This document shows positions 25,790 to 34,082 of a stretch of 64,000 nucleotides of DNA, one piece after another. A model generated the notes under the pieces. It did not search any database. It was not told the origin of the DNA and saw only the letters and a list, made by a program, of their open reading frames with translations. Both the position numbers and the translations under genes were made by a program. This DNA is from Rhodopseudomonas sp. BAL398 (lineage in GTDB: Bacteria > Pseudomonadota > Alphaproteobacteria > Rhizobiales > Xanthobacteraceae), in assembly GCF_033001325.1 (NCBI RefSeq), contig NZ_CP133111.1, forward strand, positions 744,001-808,000. The letters run 5' to 3'. The number at the start of each line of letters is the position of its first letter. Position 1 is the first letter of the stretch.

Positions 25790-25896
25790 CAGGCTGTTGA
25801 AAAAATCGTTCTCGGCACGAACACATCAGACTCACGGCGAGCACTAAGAGCAATCGGATCGAGAGCGTTGTTCTCTTTTCCAACAGCCCGTTAAGG
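25784..25896. repeat. 113-bp element with 20-bp terminal inverted repeats (MITE-like)
   Basis: The left end CCTTAGCAGGCTGTTGAAAA matches the reverse complement of the right end (CCTTAACGGGCTGTTGGAAA) at 17 of 20 positions. The interior is unrelated sequence of about 70 bases without coding potential. GGCTGTTGAAAA-type ends recall insertion-sequence termini, so this may be a miniature IS derivative. It could also fold into a long hairpin serving as a terminator between the convergent cytochrome and carrier genes. Confidence 0.6.
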
Positions 25897-25942
25897 CAGC
25901 GCAGATCCAAAGCCCGGGCGGGCTTTGGCCGCATCACCGGAG

Positions 25943-27175
25943 TTATTTCACCAGCATCGTCAACCGCTCCGGATTCCAGCCGACCAGCACGAGCAGGGCG
26001 AAGAAGCCGACGAAATAGGCGATCGGAATGGCCCAGCCGTGGCGCAGCCAACGGAACACCGACTTGCCCTCGGGAAACATGTTGGTCAAGGCCACGCCCG
26101 CAGACGAGCCGAACCAGATCATCGACCCGCCGAAGCCCACCGCATAGGCCAGATAGCCCCAATCATAGCCGCCCTGTTTGAGCGCCAGGGCGGTCAGCGG
26201 GATATTGTCGAAGCCGGCAGATACAAAGCCGATACCAAGCGCGGTCTGCCAGCTCGCGGTCGGCAATTGTTCGACCGGCATCATCGAGGCCGCGGTGACC
26301 AAGGCCAGCAGGAAAACCGTTCCCTTGATAGTCTGGGGCATCAGTTCCCAGTCCGGCCGGCGCAGCGGCGTCGTCAACAGCAGCACGTTCCAGACCGTGA
26401 GGCCAAGCACCGGGACGGTGTCGAGCAGCGCCGGAAATTTCAGATTTGCGGTGACATTGGCCAGCAGAGCCGCGATCAGAATAGCCGCGACGATGCCGAC
26501 ACGGATCCACTCGATCCTCAGTCCGCTCGGCGGGTTCTTGATGATCGGCGAATAGCGATGCTGCGTGATCGATGCCGGCACCGCGAACACCATCAGCGCC
26601 ACCAGCGCGGGAATGTAGGCCTCGACCACGCTGAGCGGGCTGACGCCGCCGATCCACATCATCGTGGTTGTGGTGTCGCCGACCACACTGCCGGCGCCGC
26701 CGGCATTGGCAGCCGCCACGATCGCCGCGAGGTAGCCGATATGGACCCGACCCTGAAAGACATGGCGCGCCACCGTGCCGCCGATCAGGGCCGCCGCGAT
26801 GTTGTCAAGAAAACTTGACATGAAGAACACCATTCCGAGCAGAACGATGCCGCCCTTCCAATCGTCCGGCAGCAGCGCCGGCATTTCCTGGGGGATGTGG
26901 CTCTTCTCGAAATGCGCCGAGAGCAGCGCGAATCCGGTCAGCAGCAGGAACAGATTGGCCAGGGTGACCCACTCATGCTCCATGTGATGGGCAAGACCGA
27001 TCAACCCCACGCCGTATTTGAAACCGGTGAAAATCAGCTTGTAGGCGGTGATGGTGGCCAGGCCCGTGAGCGCAATCGGCAGCGTATAATGGTGAAAGGT
27101 CGCGCATCCGATCAGCGTCAGCGTAAACAGGATGAAGTCGACGGGAATGCCCAGCAGCAGAACAGGTTCGATCAC
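25943..27175 (-). CDS. Ion-transporter-superfamily carrier (NhaD/CitMHS-like)
   Basis: 410 residues with about 11-12 hydrophobic helices. Features of the IT superfamily: FMSSFLDNIAAALIGGTVAR in the first half and GFVSAGFDNIPLTALALKQG in the second are related repeats with Asp-Asn-Ile/Ala in re-entrant loops, and GGAGSVVGDTTTTMMWIGG is the usual motif after the first. Substrate could be Na+/H+ (NhaD) or a carboxylate; the sequence does not decide. The start is taken as GTG at 27173-27175, with GAGG upstream, because the frame before it lacks transporter character. Confidence 0.82.
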   Translation of the reverse strand: MIEPVLLLGIPVDFILFTLTLIGCATFHHYTLPIALTGLATITAYKLIFTGFKYGVGLIGLAHHMEHEWVTLANLFLLLTGFALLSAHFEKSHIPQEMPALLPDDWKGGIVLLGMVFFMSSFLDNIAAALIGGTVARHVFQGRVHIGYLAAIVAAANAGGAGSVVGDTTTTMMWIGGVSPLSVVEAYIPALVALMVFAVPASITQHRYSPIIKNPPSGLRIEWIRVGIVAAILIAALLANVTANLKFPALLDTVPVLGLTVWNVLLLTTPLRRPDWELMPQTIKGTVFLLALVTAASMMPVEQLPTASWQTALGIGFVSAGFDNIPLTALALKQGGYDWGYLAYAVGFGGSMIWFGSSAGVALTNMFPEGKSVFRWLRHGWAIPIAYFVGFFALLVLVGWNPERLTMLVK

Positions 27176-27639
27176 GACGGCCTCGGCAATTCCCCAGCGC
27201 GCAAGGGCGCCGGCGCGGCCGGCTGGCCGTGGAGAGCACTCATCGCCGGGAGCCCTCGGCATGGTGGCAGGGCATGGTTGTGGATGATGTAGGTCGGGCT
27301 CGACGATCGCAGGACGGGCGATACCAATGCAATTATCCCGGGTGAGAATGATTTGCAACTGGCGCGTTCGCTGCAGCCAGCCGGCGCGGCGGAAGCTGCC
27401 CGACCGCTGCGTAAATGGCAAGCAGCGCAAACCCGTTTCTAGAGCATGATTCTTAAGAAGGCATCCCGACTTTCGAAAAGTTCTTTCGAGAAGATCGAGG
27501 AAGATCAAAAGTTAGTCGGTAGCCCGCAAATGTTCTGCGCCTCGATCAGGTGAGTCGCAACACGAGGTGGAGGCTCGACTGGCCGGGTGCCGCAGATCGT
27601 CTGGATGCTCGCATCCGGTGCGGCCGCGCAGCGGTTCAA
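27176..27639. other. Intergenic region; degenerate alphaproteobacterial repeat possible
   Basis: No supportable gene. TCTAGAGCATGATTC at about 27440 followed by CTTTCGAAAAG and AAGATCGAGGAAGATC resembles, in degraded form, the AGAGCATGAT...GATCATGCTC palindromic intergenic repeats common in Rhizobiales. The carrier's leader occupies the left part. Confidence 0.4.
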
Positions 27640-28761
27640 TCAGATTGCTGGGCGCAGCCTGATCCGCGTCAGCTCTGACGGGCGCCCGAGACGCAGCGCG
27701 AAACCGGGCCACAGCGCGGTGCCGTTATTGACGTAAAGCGTCATCCCGTCGATCGCGTAGCGACCCGAAATGAATCCGCCATTAGCGCGGGCGGCGAGCC
27801 GGTCGAGCCCGAGGATCATCCCGCCATGGGTATGTCCCGATAGTTGCAGCGCCACGCCGCGCGCGGCGGCGCGCGGTGCGTTCTTCGGTTGATGGTCAAG
27901 CAAGATGATCGGTGCGTCTTTGGGTGCGCCTAGCAGGGCGGCGGCGAGATCCGGGGCGGGGTGGCGGGTGTGGGCTGCCGACAGGTCGGTGACACCGGCG
28001 AGAACCAGCTCGCCGCCGTCACGATCGATCACCGCGTGATCGTTGGCGAGCAGGCGCATGCCCATCGCGGCGAAGTAATCCATCCATGCGGGGTAATCGA
28101 AAAAATATTCATGGTTGCCGGGGATCATGTACACGCCATCCGCCGCGCGCAGGTCGGCCAGCGCCGCGACATCTGCGCTGCGCGCCGCGATGGGGCCGTC
28201 GATCAGGTCTCCGGTGATCACGATCAGGTTGACGCCAAGGGCGTTCGCCCGCGCGACCATTGCCCGGGTCCATGACGCAGGGAACAGGCGGCTGATGTGC
28301 AGATCGGTCAATTGCAGCATGGTGTAGCCGTCGAATTGCGGCGGCAGGCCGGCGATGCCGACTTCGATGTCTTTGACCGGCGGCAGCCGTATCGCCTGAT
28401 GGACGCCGATCGCCGCCAGGCCGGCGGCGACGGCGGCCATCGCATAACGTACCTCGTCAGGCACGCTCACGCTGCCGCCATGGACCAGCATCGCCAGCAG
28501 CGTTGCGCCGTCGAGCACGATCTGCAACAGCGCGAGAAACGCGATGGCGCCGAATGCCCAATTGAAAAGAATCACCGCGGCGCGGGGAAATTCGGGCGCG
28601 AACACCGAGCCCGATGAGAGCCGGCTCCATAGATGATATTGCGAGCCCACCAACAGTACGGCCGCCACCACGATTTTGATGGAGAGCGGCAGTTGCAACG
28701 GCCAGATGAACCGGGTGGCGACGAGCAGCCAGGGCAGGCTGAAGATGAGGTGAAAAATCAC
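27640..28761 (-). CDS. Membrane-anchored metallophosphoesterase
   Basis: 373 residues from a GTG with CGGAGA upstream. Four N-terminal membrane helices (to about residue 125) precede a calcineurin-like domain: LQLTDLHISR (DxH), NLIVITGDLIDG (GDxxD), YMIPGNHEYFF (GNHE), DAPIILLDHQP and LSGHTHGGM (GHTH), all metal ligands of the YkuE/YaeI subgroup. These hydrolyse phosphoesters; some act on lipid-linked substrates outside the membrane. The YVNNGTALWPGFALRLG ending is typical. Coding resemblance upstream of the GTG is absent, so a longer start is not adopted. Confidence 0.88.
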   Translation of the reverse strand: MIFHLIFSLPWLLVATRFIWPLQLPLSIKIVVAAVLLVGSQYHLWSRLSSGSVFAPEFPRAAVILFNWAFGAIAFLALLQIVLDGATLLAMLVHGGSVSVPDEVRYAMAAVAAGLAAIGVHQAIRLPPVKDIEVGIAGLPPQFDGYTMLQLTDLHISRLFPASWTRAMVARANALGVNLIVITGDLIDGPIAARSADVAALADLRAADGVYMIPGNHEYFFDYPAWMDYFAAMGMRLLANDHAVIDRDGGELVLAGVTDLSAAHTRHPAPDLAAALLGAPKDAPIILLDHQPKNAPRAAARGVALQLSGHTHGGMILGLDRLAARANGGFISGRYAIDGMTLYVNNGTALWPGFALRLGRPSELTRIRLRPAI

Positions 28762-28885
28762 AGCTCTCCGGAATAGGGAAGGTCGATCATTGCTGCGTCG
28801 GCTGACCTGCGCCGGGAGCGTACCAGTCGACTGGATGCGCCTGCAAAGCACCGGGCGGCGCGCAATCGCGGTAGGGCGAGCGGTG

Positions 28886-29971
28886 CTAATTCGCCACCGC
28901 CATCGTCGGTGCCGGCGCATTGATCCGGCGAAACCGCAGCACGATTCGCGTGCCGGTATGACCGGGATCGCGCTCGACGCTGGCATCCAGCTTGGTCGCC
29001 ATCGCGTTGACGATGCGCTGGCCCATGCCGGTGGATTGCGGATTGATCTTGACGTTGAGGCCGACGCCATCATCGGTGATCGCCAGTGCGAGCTCGTCGC
29101 CTTGAGCGGACAGTTCGACGTGGATCGGGCCGGCGCCGTCGGGGTAGGCGTATTTCACCGCGTTCATCACCAGCTCGTTGACGATGATGCCGATCGCCAC
29201 CGCGCGGTCGGGATCGATCTCCACGGCCTCGGCCTTCAGCGTCAGCCGCGACATCCGGTTGCCTTCGGCGGAGCGCCGCAGATCTTCCAGCAGCGCCTCG
29301 AGATATTGATTCAGCATCACGCTTTTGAGGTCGTGCGAGGTGTAGAGCCGGCGATGCACCTGCGCCACCGCGGCGACCCGGCCCATGGCGTTGGTCAGCG
29401 CCGCCTTGACTTCCTCCTGCTTGCTGGAAGAGGCCTGCAGATGCAGCAGCGAGGCGATGATCTGCAGCGAGTTGCCGACGCGGTGATTGACCTCGCGCAG
29501 CAGCATCTCGCGCTCGGCGGCGAGCGCGGCGTAGCGGTCGCGCGAGGCGCGAACCTCGGCCTCAGCCTCGTCGCGGGCTTTGCGGATCTGCGCCTGTTGC
29601 AACGCATGGCCGGCCGCAACCTGCAGCAGCGGCACGAAGTCGCCCTGGGTGTCCTTGACCAGATAGTCGGCGGCGCCGGCCTTCAAGGCGGTCACCGCGA
29701 TCTTGGAATCCTGCGAGGCGGTGACGAACACCACCGGCGGCGGATCCGCAAGGGTCTGGATCTGCTCCAGGGTTTCCAGCCCGTCGAGGCCGGGCATGTA
29801 TTGGTCGAGACCGACCACGTCGATGCCGCCGTGGCGCAGCCGTTCGATGCCGGCTTCGCCGCTGAGGACGTGTTCGACACTAAACCCATGTCGCTGCAAG
29901 CCGCGCGTGACCAGCCGGCCGAGCGCTTCGTCGTCGTCGATATAAAGCAGGGTGGGTTTGGCTGCGGTCAT
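28886..29971 (-). CDS. Response-regulator / HisKA_2-HWE histidine kinase fusion
   Basis: 361 residues. Residues 1-120 are a receiver domain: LLYIDDDEALG acidic pocket, phospho-acceptor Asp in VVGLDQYMPGLDG, conserved Thr/Ser (VFVTAS) and Lys (DYLVKDT). A coiled coil follows (130-160), then a HisKA_2-type dimerisation helix with the phospho-His in LREVNHRVGNSLQIIASLL, and an HATPase (IVNELVMNAVKYAYPDG, LAITDDGVGLN, TGMGQRIVNAMA). Such kinases are frequent in alphaproteobacterial stress and light signalling. The start ATG overlaps the stop of the regulator gene upstream (4 bases), so it is the last member of a three-gene phosphorelay operon. Confidence 0.92.
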   Translation of the reverse strand: MTAAKPTLLYIDDDEALGRLVTRGLQRHGFSVEHVLSGEAGIERLRHGGIDVVGLDQYMPGLDGLETLEQIQTLADPPPVVFVTASQDSKIAVTALKAGAADYLVKDTQGDFVPLLQVAAGHALQQAQIRKARDEAEAEVRASRDRYAALAAEREMLLREVNHRVGNSLQIIASLLHLQASSSKQEEVKAALTNAMGRVAAVAQVHRRLYTSHDLKSVMLNQYLEALLEDLRRSAEGNRMSRLTLKAEAVEIDPDRAVAIGIIVNELVMNAVKYAYPDGAGPIHVELSAQGDELALAITDDGVGLNVKINPQSTGMGQRIVNAMATKLDASVERDPGHTGTRIVLRFRRINAPAPTMAVAN

Positions 29972-30408
29972 GAGTTGGCGGCTGGGACCTGGATCACGGA
30001 GAAGAACAAACCGAGCTGGCGAATCGCGTTGGCGAAGCTTTCGTAATTCACCGGCTTGGTGATGTAGACGTTACACCCCAATTCGTAGCAGCGCTTGATT
30101 TCGTGGGCGTCGTCGGTGGTCGTCAGCACCACGACGGGGGTGCATTTGAGGTGGTCGTTGTCTTTCACCCGCCGCAGGATGTCGATCCCGCTGGTATCCG
30201 GCAGATTGAGGTCGAGTAAAATCAACAGCGCGCGGTCCTTATGGGCGATGCCGCTGCCATCGGCGCCAAACAGGTAGTCCAGCGCGGCTGTACCGTTGGT
30301 GAACGGAATGATCTCGTTGTTGACGCCGGAGCGGCGGATGTTGCGTTCGATCAGCCGGGCGTGGCCCTCGTCGTCCTCGATCATGATGATCGTTACTGGG
30401 TTACTCAT
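29968..30408 (-). CDS. Single-domain response regulator (Rcp1-like)
   Basis: 146 residues, receiver domain only, no output domain. Acidic pocket IIMIEDDEGHARL, phospho-acceptor in LILLDLNLPDTSG, Thr switch VVVLTTTDD, Lys in VYITKPVNY. The inserted loop after strand 2 (DYLFGADGSGIAHKDRALL) is characteristic of Rcp1-type regulators that partner phytochrome or CHASE3 kinases. It overlaps both neighbours by 4 bases, so it most likely shuttles phosphate between the two kinases. Confidence 0.93.
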   Translation of the reverse strand: MSNPVTIIMIEDDEGHARLIERNIRRSGVNNEIIPFTNGTAALDYLFGADGSGIAHKDRALLILLDLNLPDTSGIDILRRVKDNDHLKCTPVVVLTTTDDAHEIKRCYELGCNVYITKPVNYESFANAIRQLGLFFSVIQVPAANS

Positions 30409-31934
30409 GCGCGTTTATCCCGTTTGGAGGCCGTCCATTTTGCCGGCAGGGTGATGGTGAAGGTGCTGCCTCGACCAAGTTCCGAGGCCACCGACATGGT
30501 GCCCCCGAGTCGGCGCACCAAGGCGCGGACATGGGCCAGGCCGATGCCCTGTCCGGGCTTGTCCTGGGTGCCGGCGCGGCGGAACAGATCGAAGATGCGC
30601 TGGTGGTCTTTGGGGTCGATACCGCGGCCATTGTCGGCGACCTCGAAGATCGCAAAGCCCAGCCGCTGATGGCCGCGGATCGAAATATCGCCGGGAACCC
30701 CCGGCTTGAGATATTTCAGCGCGTTGTCGATCAGGTTGGAGAAGATCTGTTCCAGGGCGAGGCGGTCGCTGACGATCTCAGGCAACGGCTCGATCCGGAT
30801 CTCGGCCTCGGCTTCGGCGGCCTGATGCGCCACCGTGGAGGCGATGTTCTCGATCAATTCGCGGGTATCGATCTGCACCGGCTGAAACTCGCGCCGGCCT
30901 TCGCGGGTCAGGTTGAGGATGGCGCTGATCAGCCGGTCCATCTTGCCGATCGATGATTTGATGAAGCCGAGCGCCTCGGTGAAATCCTGCGACAGCTGCT
31001 TGTCGGCCTCGTCGAGCAGCGGCTGGCCCTGATCGTCCAGGCTGGCGTCGATCGCCTGCGGCGCCGCGGCACGCGCCAGCGTGGCGATCCGCCGGAAGAT
31101 GTCGCCGCGCAATTCCTCGAGCTCGCTGGTGAAGCCCATGATGTTGACCAGCGGCGAGCGCAGGTCGTGGCTGACGATATAGGCGAAGCGCTGGATCTCC
31201 TCATTGGCCTCGCGCAGATCGGAGGTGCGTTCGTCGACCGTGGCTTCGAGGTTGAGGTTGTTGTCACGCAATTGCCCCTCGGCCTCGTCGCGGGCGCGGG
31301 CCGAGCGCCGCACCAGAAAGATCGAGACGCCAGCCAGCACCAGCACCAGCCCCGAGCCGGTGGTGGTGACGATCGAGGCCAGCGATTGGCTGCGGTCGGC
31401 CGCGTCGGTGCGAACCGTGAACAGCCGCTGCTCTTCGGTGCGCATATCGGCGGTGAGGTCGCGAATCCTGCTCATCGCGTCACGGCCGGTGGCGTCGCGG
31501 ATGATCGCGTTGGCCTCGGCGATCTTGTTCTCCTTCGCCAGTTGCAGCACTTGCCGAAATTGCGCCAGCCGCTTCTCGGTGAGGTCGACCACTTCGGCAA
31601 TCAACGGGCGCTGCACGTCGTTGTCTTGAACCAGCCCCCGCAACTGCTGCAGCAGCGGCATGATCTGCTCTGAGGCATCCTGGAATTCATCCATGAACTC
31701 GCTCTGCGAGGTCAGGACAAATCCGCGCTCGGCGCTCTCGGCGCGGCGCATCTGCAGCTGGGTCAGGGAAATCTGGTTCTCAACCTCAAGCGTGTGCGCG
31801 ACCCACGCGCTATCCTCGCGAGCCTGCTCCAGCCAGTAGACCGACCCGATGCTGACCGCGACAAGCACTGCGAAGGCAAGGGCAAGGAGGGCGATCTGGA
31901 CAAGGCCACGTTCACGCGCGCGATCAACCGTCAC
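30405..31934 (-). CDS. CHASE3-domain transmembrane sensor histidine kinase
   Basis: 509 residues. An N-terminal membrane helix (about 12-34), a periplasmic CHASE3 domain (about 40-185: LTQLQMRRAESAERGFVLTS), a second helix (about 190-212), a coiled coil, then HisKA with phospho-His in RFAYIVSHDLRSPLVNIMGF, and HATPase_c with N-box FSNLIDNALKYLKPG, G1 ADNGRGI and G2 GQGIGLAHVRALV. The CHASE3 ligand is unknown. The start is GTG at 31934 with AAGGTG upstream. It leads the kinase - regulator - hybrid kinase operon. Confidence 0.93.
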   Translation of the reverse strand: MTVDRARERGLVQIALLALAFAVLVAVSIGSVYWLEQAREDSAWVAHTLEVENQISLTQLQMRRAESAERGFVLTSQSEFMDEFQDASEQIMPLLQQLRGLVQDNDVQRPLIAEVVDLTEKRLAQFRQVLQLAKENKIAEANAIIRDATGRDAMSRIRDLTADMRTEEQRLFTVRTDAADRSQSLASIVTTTGSGLVLVLAGVSIFLVRRSARARDEAEGQLRDNNLNLEATVDERTSDLREANEEIQRFAYIVSHDLRSPLVNIMGFTSELEELRGDIFRRIATLARAAAPQAIDASLDDQGQPLLDEADKQLSQDFTEALGFIKSSIGKMDRLISAILNLTREGRREFQPVQIDTRELIENIASTVAHQAAEAEAEIRIEPLPEIVSDRLALEQIFSNLIDNALKYLKPGVPGDISIRGHQRLGFAIFEVADNGRGIDPKDHQRIFDLFRRAGTQDKPGQGIGLAHVRALVRRLGGTMSVASELGRGSTFTITLPAKWTASKRDKRA

Positions 31935-32123
31935 CGCGCACCTTCAAAGTCGTCAGCAAAACCAGCCCATCCCAGCAAGATCGTCTGCAAAAATCACCTA
32001 TCAATAATCTGATCGAACATTGGTTCCGTTGGCCGTAATTTATATCTGAAGCCACAATAGCCGATAGGCGTATGGCGGCAATGCCGTCCTGCGCCGACGG
32101 TGCGAGCCGCAAAGGAGTGCCCC

Positions 32124-32447
32124 GTGGTCGCCACAATCGATATCCGAAACGTTTCGGCCGTGGTCCTGATCGCGACCCTCCTGCTCGGCTCCGCGGACGT
32201 CGCGTCTGCCCGGCCGTGGCGGGCCGATGAGGGCAACACCAGGGGCTGGCAATTAATGAGCCCGCAGGAGCGGATCGACCATCAGGCGCGGGTGCGCGGC
32301 TTTACGGATTACCGGTCGTGCGAGGTCTACCGCAGACAGCATCATGCCCTGATGGTGATGCGCGCCGTCGAACGCCGCCTCAAGCCCCCGGATTCGCAAT
32401 GGGATTTTTGCGAGCACCTCAAGCCTTCACCGCCGCAAAGGAATTGA
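32124..32447 (+). CDS. Small exported protein upstream of the NOX-like reductase
   Basis: 107 residues, unrecognised. A GTG start has AAAGGAG seven bases upstream; the following hydrophobic segment (VSAVVLIATLLLGSADVASA) looks like a signal peptide. The mature part of about 75 residues is rich in Arg, Gln and His and has two cysteines (TDYRSCEVYRRQHH and WDFCEH), possibly a disulfide or haem/metal site. It ends 4 bases before the reductase start, so it is probably co-translated and may act as periplasmic partner. The function is unknown. Confidence 0.7.
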   Translation: MVATIDIRNVSAVVLIATLLLGSADVASARPWRADEGNTRGWQLMSPQERIDHQARVRGFTDYRSCEVYRRQHHALMVMRAVERRLKPPDSQWDFCEHLKPSPPQRN

Positions 32448-32451
32448 GCTG

Positions 32452-33714
32452 GTGGCGGGGCTGCGATCCAGGCTGGGCTTTTGGTCGATTCCGCTGCTCA
32501 CGGTTGCAGTGCCGATCGGGTTCGTGGTCTGGGCCTATCCGGAGGGGCTGGCGCCGATGCGCGCCGCCGGCATCATCGTCGGCTGGCTCGGCACCGGATT
32601 GCTGCTGGTGAGCCTGGCCTTGATGCTGCGCGAGCCGCGGCTGGCGCGCTGGCTCGGCGGGCTGGAGCGGATGTATCGCTGGCATCACGGCACCGGGGTG
32701 GTTGCCTATGTGCTGTTGCTGCTGCATCCGCTGGCGCTGGCCGCCAATGGGCTGTCGACCTCGCCTGCGATCGCCTGGGCGACGCTGTCGCCATTGACCG
32801 AGAGCTGGCCGGTCTGGACCGGCTGGTTGGGGCTGCTGGCGCTGATGCTGGGCTTGGCGCTCAGCTTTGTCCGTCGCATTCCCTATGGTCCGTGGCGCTG
32901 GCTGCACGCCATGCTGGCGGTCGGGGTGCTGCTCGGCCTCGGCCATCTGGTCCTGCTCGGCATCGACGAGCCGGTGCTGCCGATCATGGCGGTGGTGGGA
33001 CTGATCCTGGCCTGGCGGCTGCTGCGCGGCGATCTCGGGCTGGCGGCGCGGCCCTACATTGTTGCCTCGGCACGGCAGATCGCGGCCGGCGTGGTCGAGA
33101 TCGCGCTGCGTCCGCTGGGCGATCCGATTGAGGTCGGCACCGGTCAATTCGTGCTGGTCGCGCTTCACAACGGCCCGAAATATCGCGGCTGCGGCGAATT
33201 CCATCCGTTCACCGTCAGCGCGATCGATGCCGACCAGGTGCTGCATGTCGGCGTCAAGGCGCTGGGCGATTGCACCGGGCGGATGATGTTGGTCGAGCCG
33301 GGGGTCGCGGCGCGGGTGATGGGCGGGTTCGGCGGGCTGCTCGGCACCAGCTCGGCGCCGCAGCTCTGGGTGGCGGGCGGGATCGGGGTCACCCCGTTCG
33401 TCGCGCTGTTGAACGCCGGTCGGATCGGCGGCCCGACCACCTTGATCTATCTGTGCCGCAACGAGGCCGACGCGGCGTTCCTGCCGGATTTGCGCGCCAT
33501 CGCTCCGGCCGATCCGAGGCTTTCGCTGCAGGTGGTGGCGACCGGCGACGCCCTGCCGGATCTGGAGCGGCTATTGCCGCCGGCCACGAAACTGTCAGGC
33601 GTCGAATGCTATCTGTGCGGACCGCCCGGGCTGATTGCCGCGCTGAAATCCGCGTTGCGGGCGCGCGGCGTCACCGCCCAACACATCCACTACGAAAACT
33701 TCGAGTTCAGATGA
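32452..33714 (+). CDS. NOX/ferric-reductase-like transmembrane flavocytochrome
   Basis: 420 residues. Six hydrophobic helices in the first half carry two His pairs with NOX-like spacing of about 13 residues: RWHHGTGVVAYVLLLLHPLA and RWLHAMLAVGVLLGLGHLV, able to bind two stacked haems. The cytosolic part has an FAD-binding motif (EFHPFTVSAID) and NAD(P)H-binding motifs (AGGIGVTPFVALL and CYLCGPPGL). It should carry electrons from NAD(P)H through FAD and two b haems across the membrane. The GTG start has AAAGGA upstream. The ATGA overlap with the cytochrome b5 gene downstream suggests a joint electron-transfer complex. Confidence 0.88.
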   Translation: MAGLRSRLGFWSIPLLTVAVPIGFVVWAYPEGLAPMRAAGIIVGWLGTGLLLVSLALMLREPRLARWLGGLERMYRWHHGTGVVAYVLLLLHPLALAANGLSTSPAIAWATLSPLTESWPVWTGWLGLLALMLGLALSFVRRIPYGPWRWLHAMLAVGVLLGLGHLVLLGIDEPVLPIMAVVGLILAWRLLRGDLGLAARPYIVASARQIAAGVVEIALRPLGDPIEVGTGQFVLVALHNGPKYRGCGEFHPFTVSAIDADQVLHVGVKALGDCTGRMMLVEPGVAARVMGGFGGLLGTSSAPQLWVAGGIGVTPFVALLNAGRIGGPTTLIYLCRNEADAAFLPDLRAIAPADPRLSLQVVATGDALPDLERLLPPATKLSGVECYLCGPPGLIAALKSALRARGVTAQHIHYENFEFR

Positions 33715-34082
33715 TGCGCAAATTATATCTGGCGACCACGAGCTTGTTTTGGGTGATGGTGCTGGCGTTCTGGGCCGGCGATGTGCTGTCGCCGCATGCC
33801 GAACAGCCGGCGGCGATTTCGGCCAGTCGGGACATCACTTCGGCTGAGCTGGCCAAACATGCCACGCCGCAGGATTGCTGGATGGCGATCCGGGGCCAGG
33901 TCTATGATCTGTCGGCCTATCTGCCGGATCATCCGTCGCGGCCGCAGATCATCGAGCCCTGGTGCGGCAAGGAAGCCACCCAGGCCTATGACACTAAGAC
34001 CAAGGGCCGGCCGCATTCAAAGGAGGCCGACGATCTGCTGCCGAAATACCGGGTCGGCCGCTTCGTGCCCGGTGCAGATTAG
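33711..34082 (+). CDS. Membrane-anchored cytochrome b5-like protein
   Basis: 123 residues. One N-terminal helix ([20 protein letters not shown]) is followed by a cytochrome b5 domain: [20 protein letters not shown] contains the first haem His (HPSR), and the second His lies in [13 protein letters not shown]. The start ATG overlaps the stop of the reductase (ATGA), so the two are translated together. The domain most likely faces the periplasm and takes electrons from the reductase. The TAG stop overlaps that of the converging accC by two bases. Confidence 0.88.
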   Translation: MMRKLYLATTSLFWVMVLAFWAGDVLSPHAEQPAAISASRDITSAELAKHATPQDCWMAIRGQVYDLSAYLPDHPSRPQIIEPWCGKEATQAYDTKTKGRPHSKEADDLLPKYRVGRFVPGAD

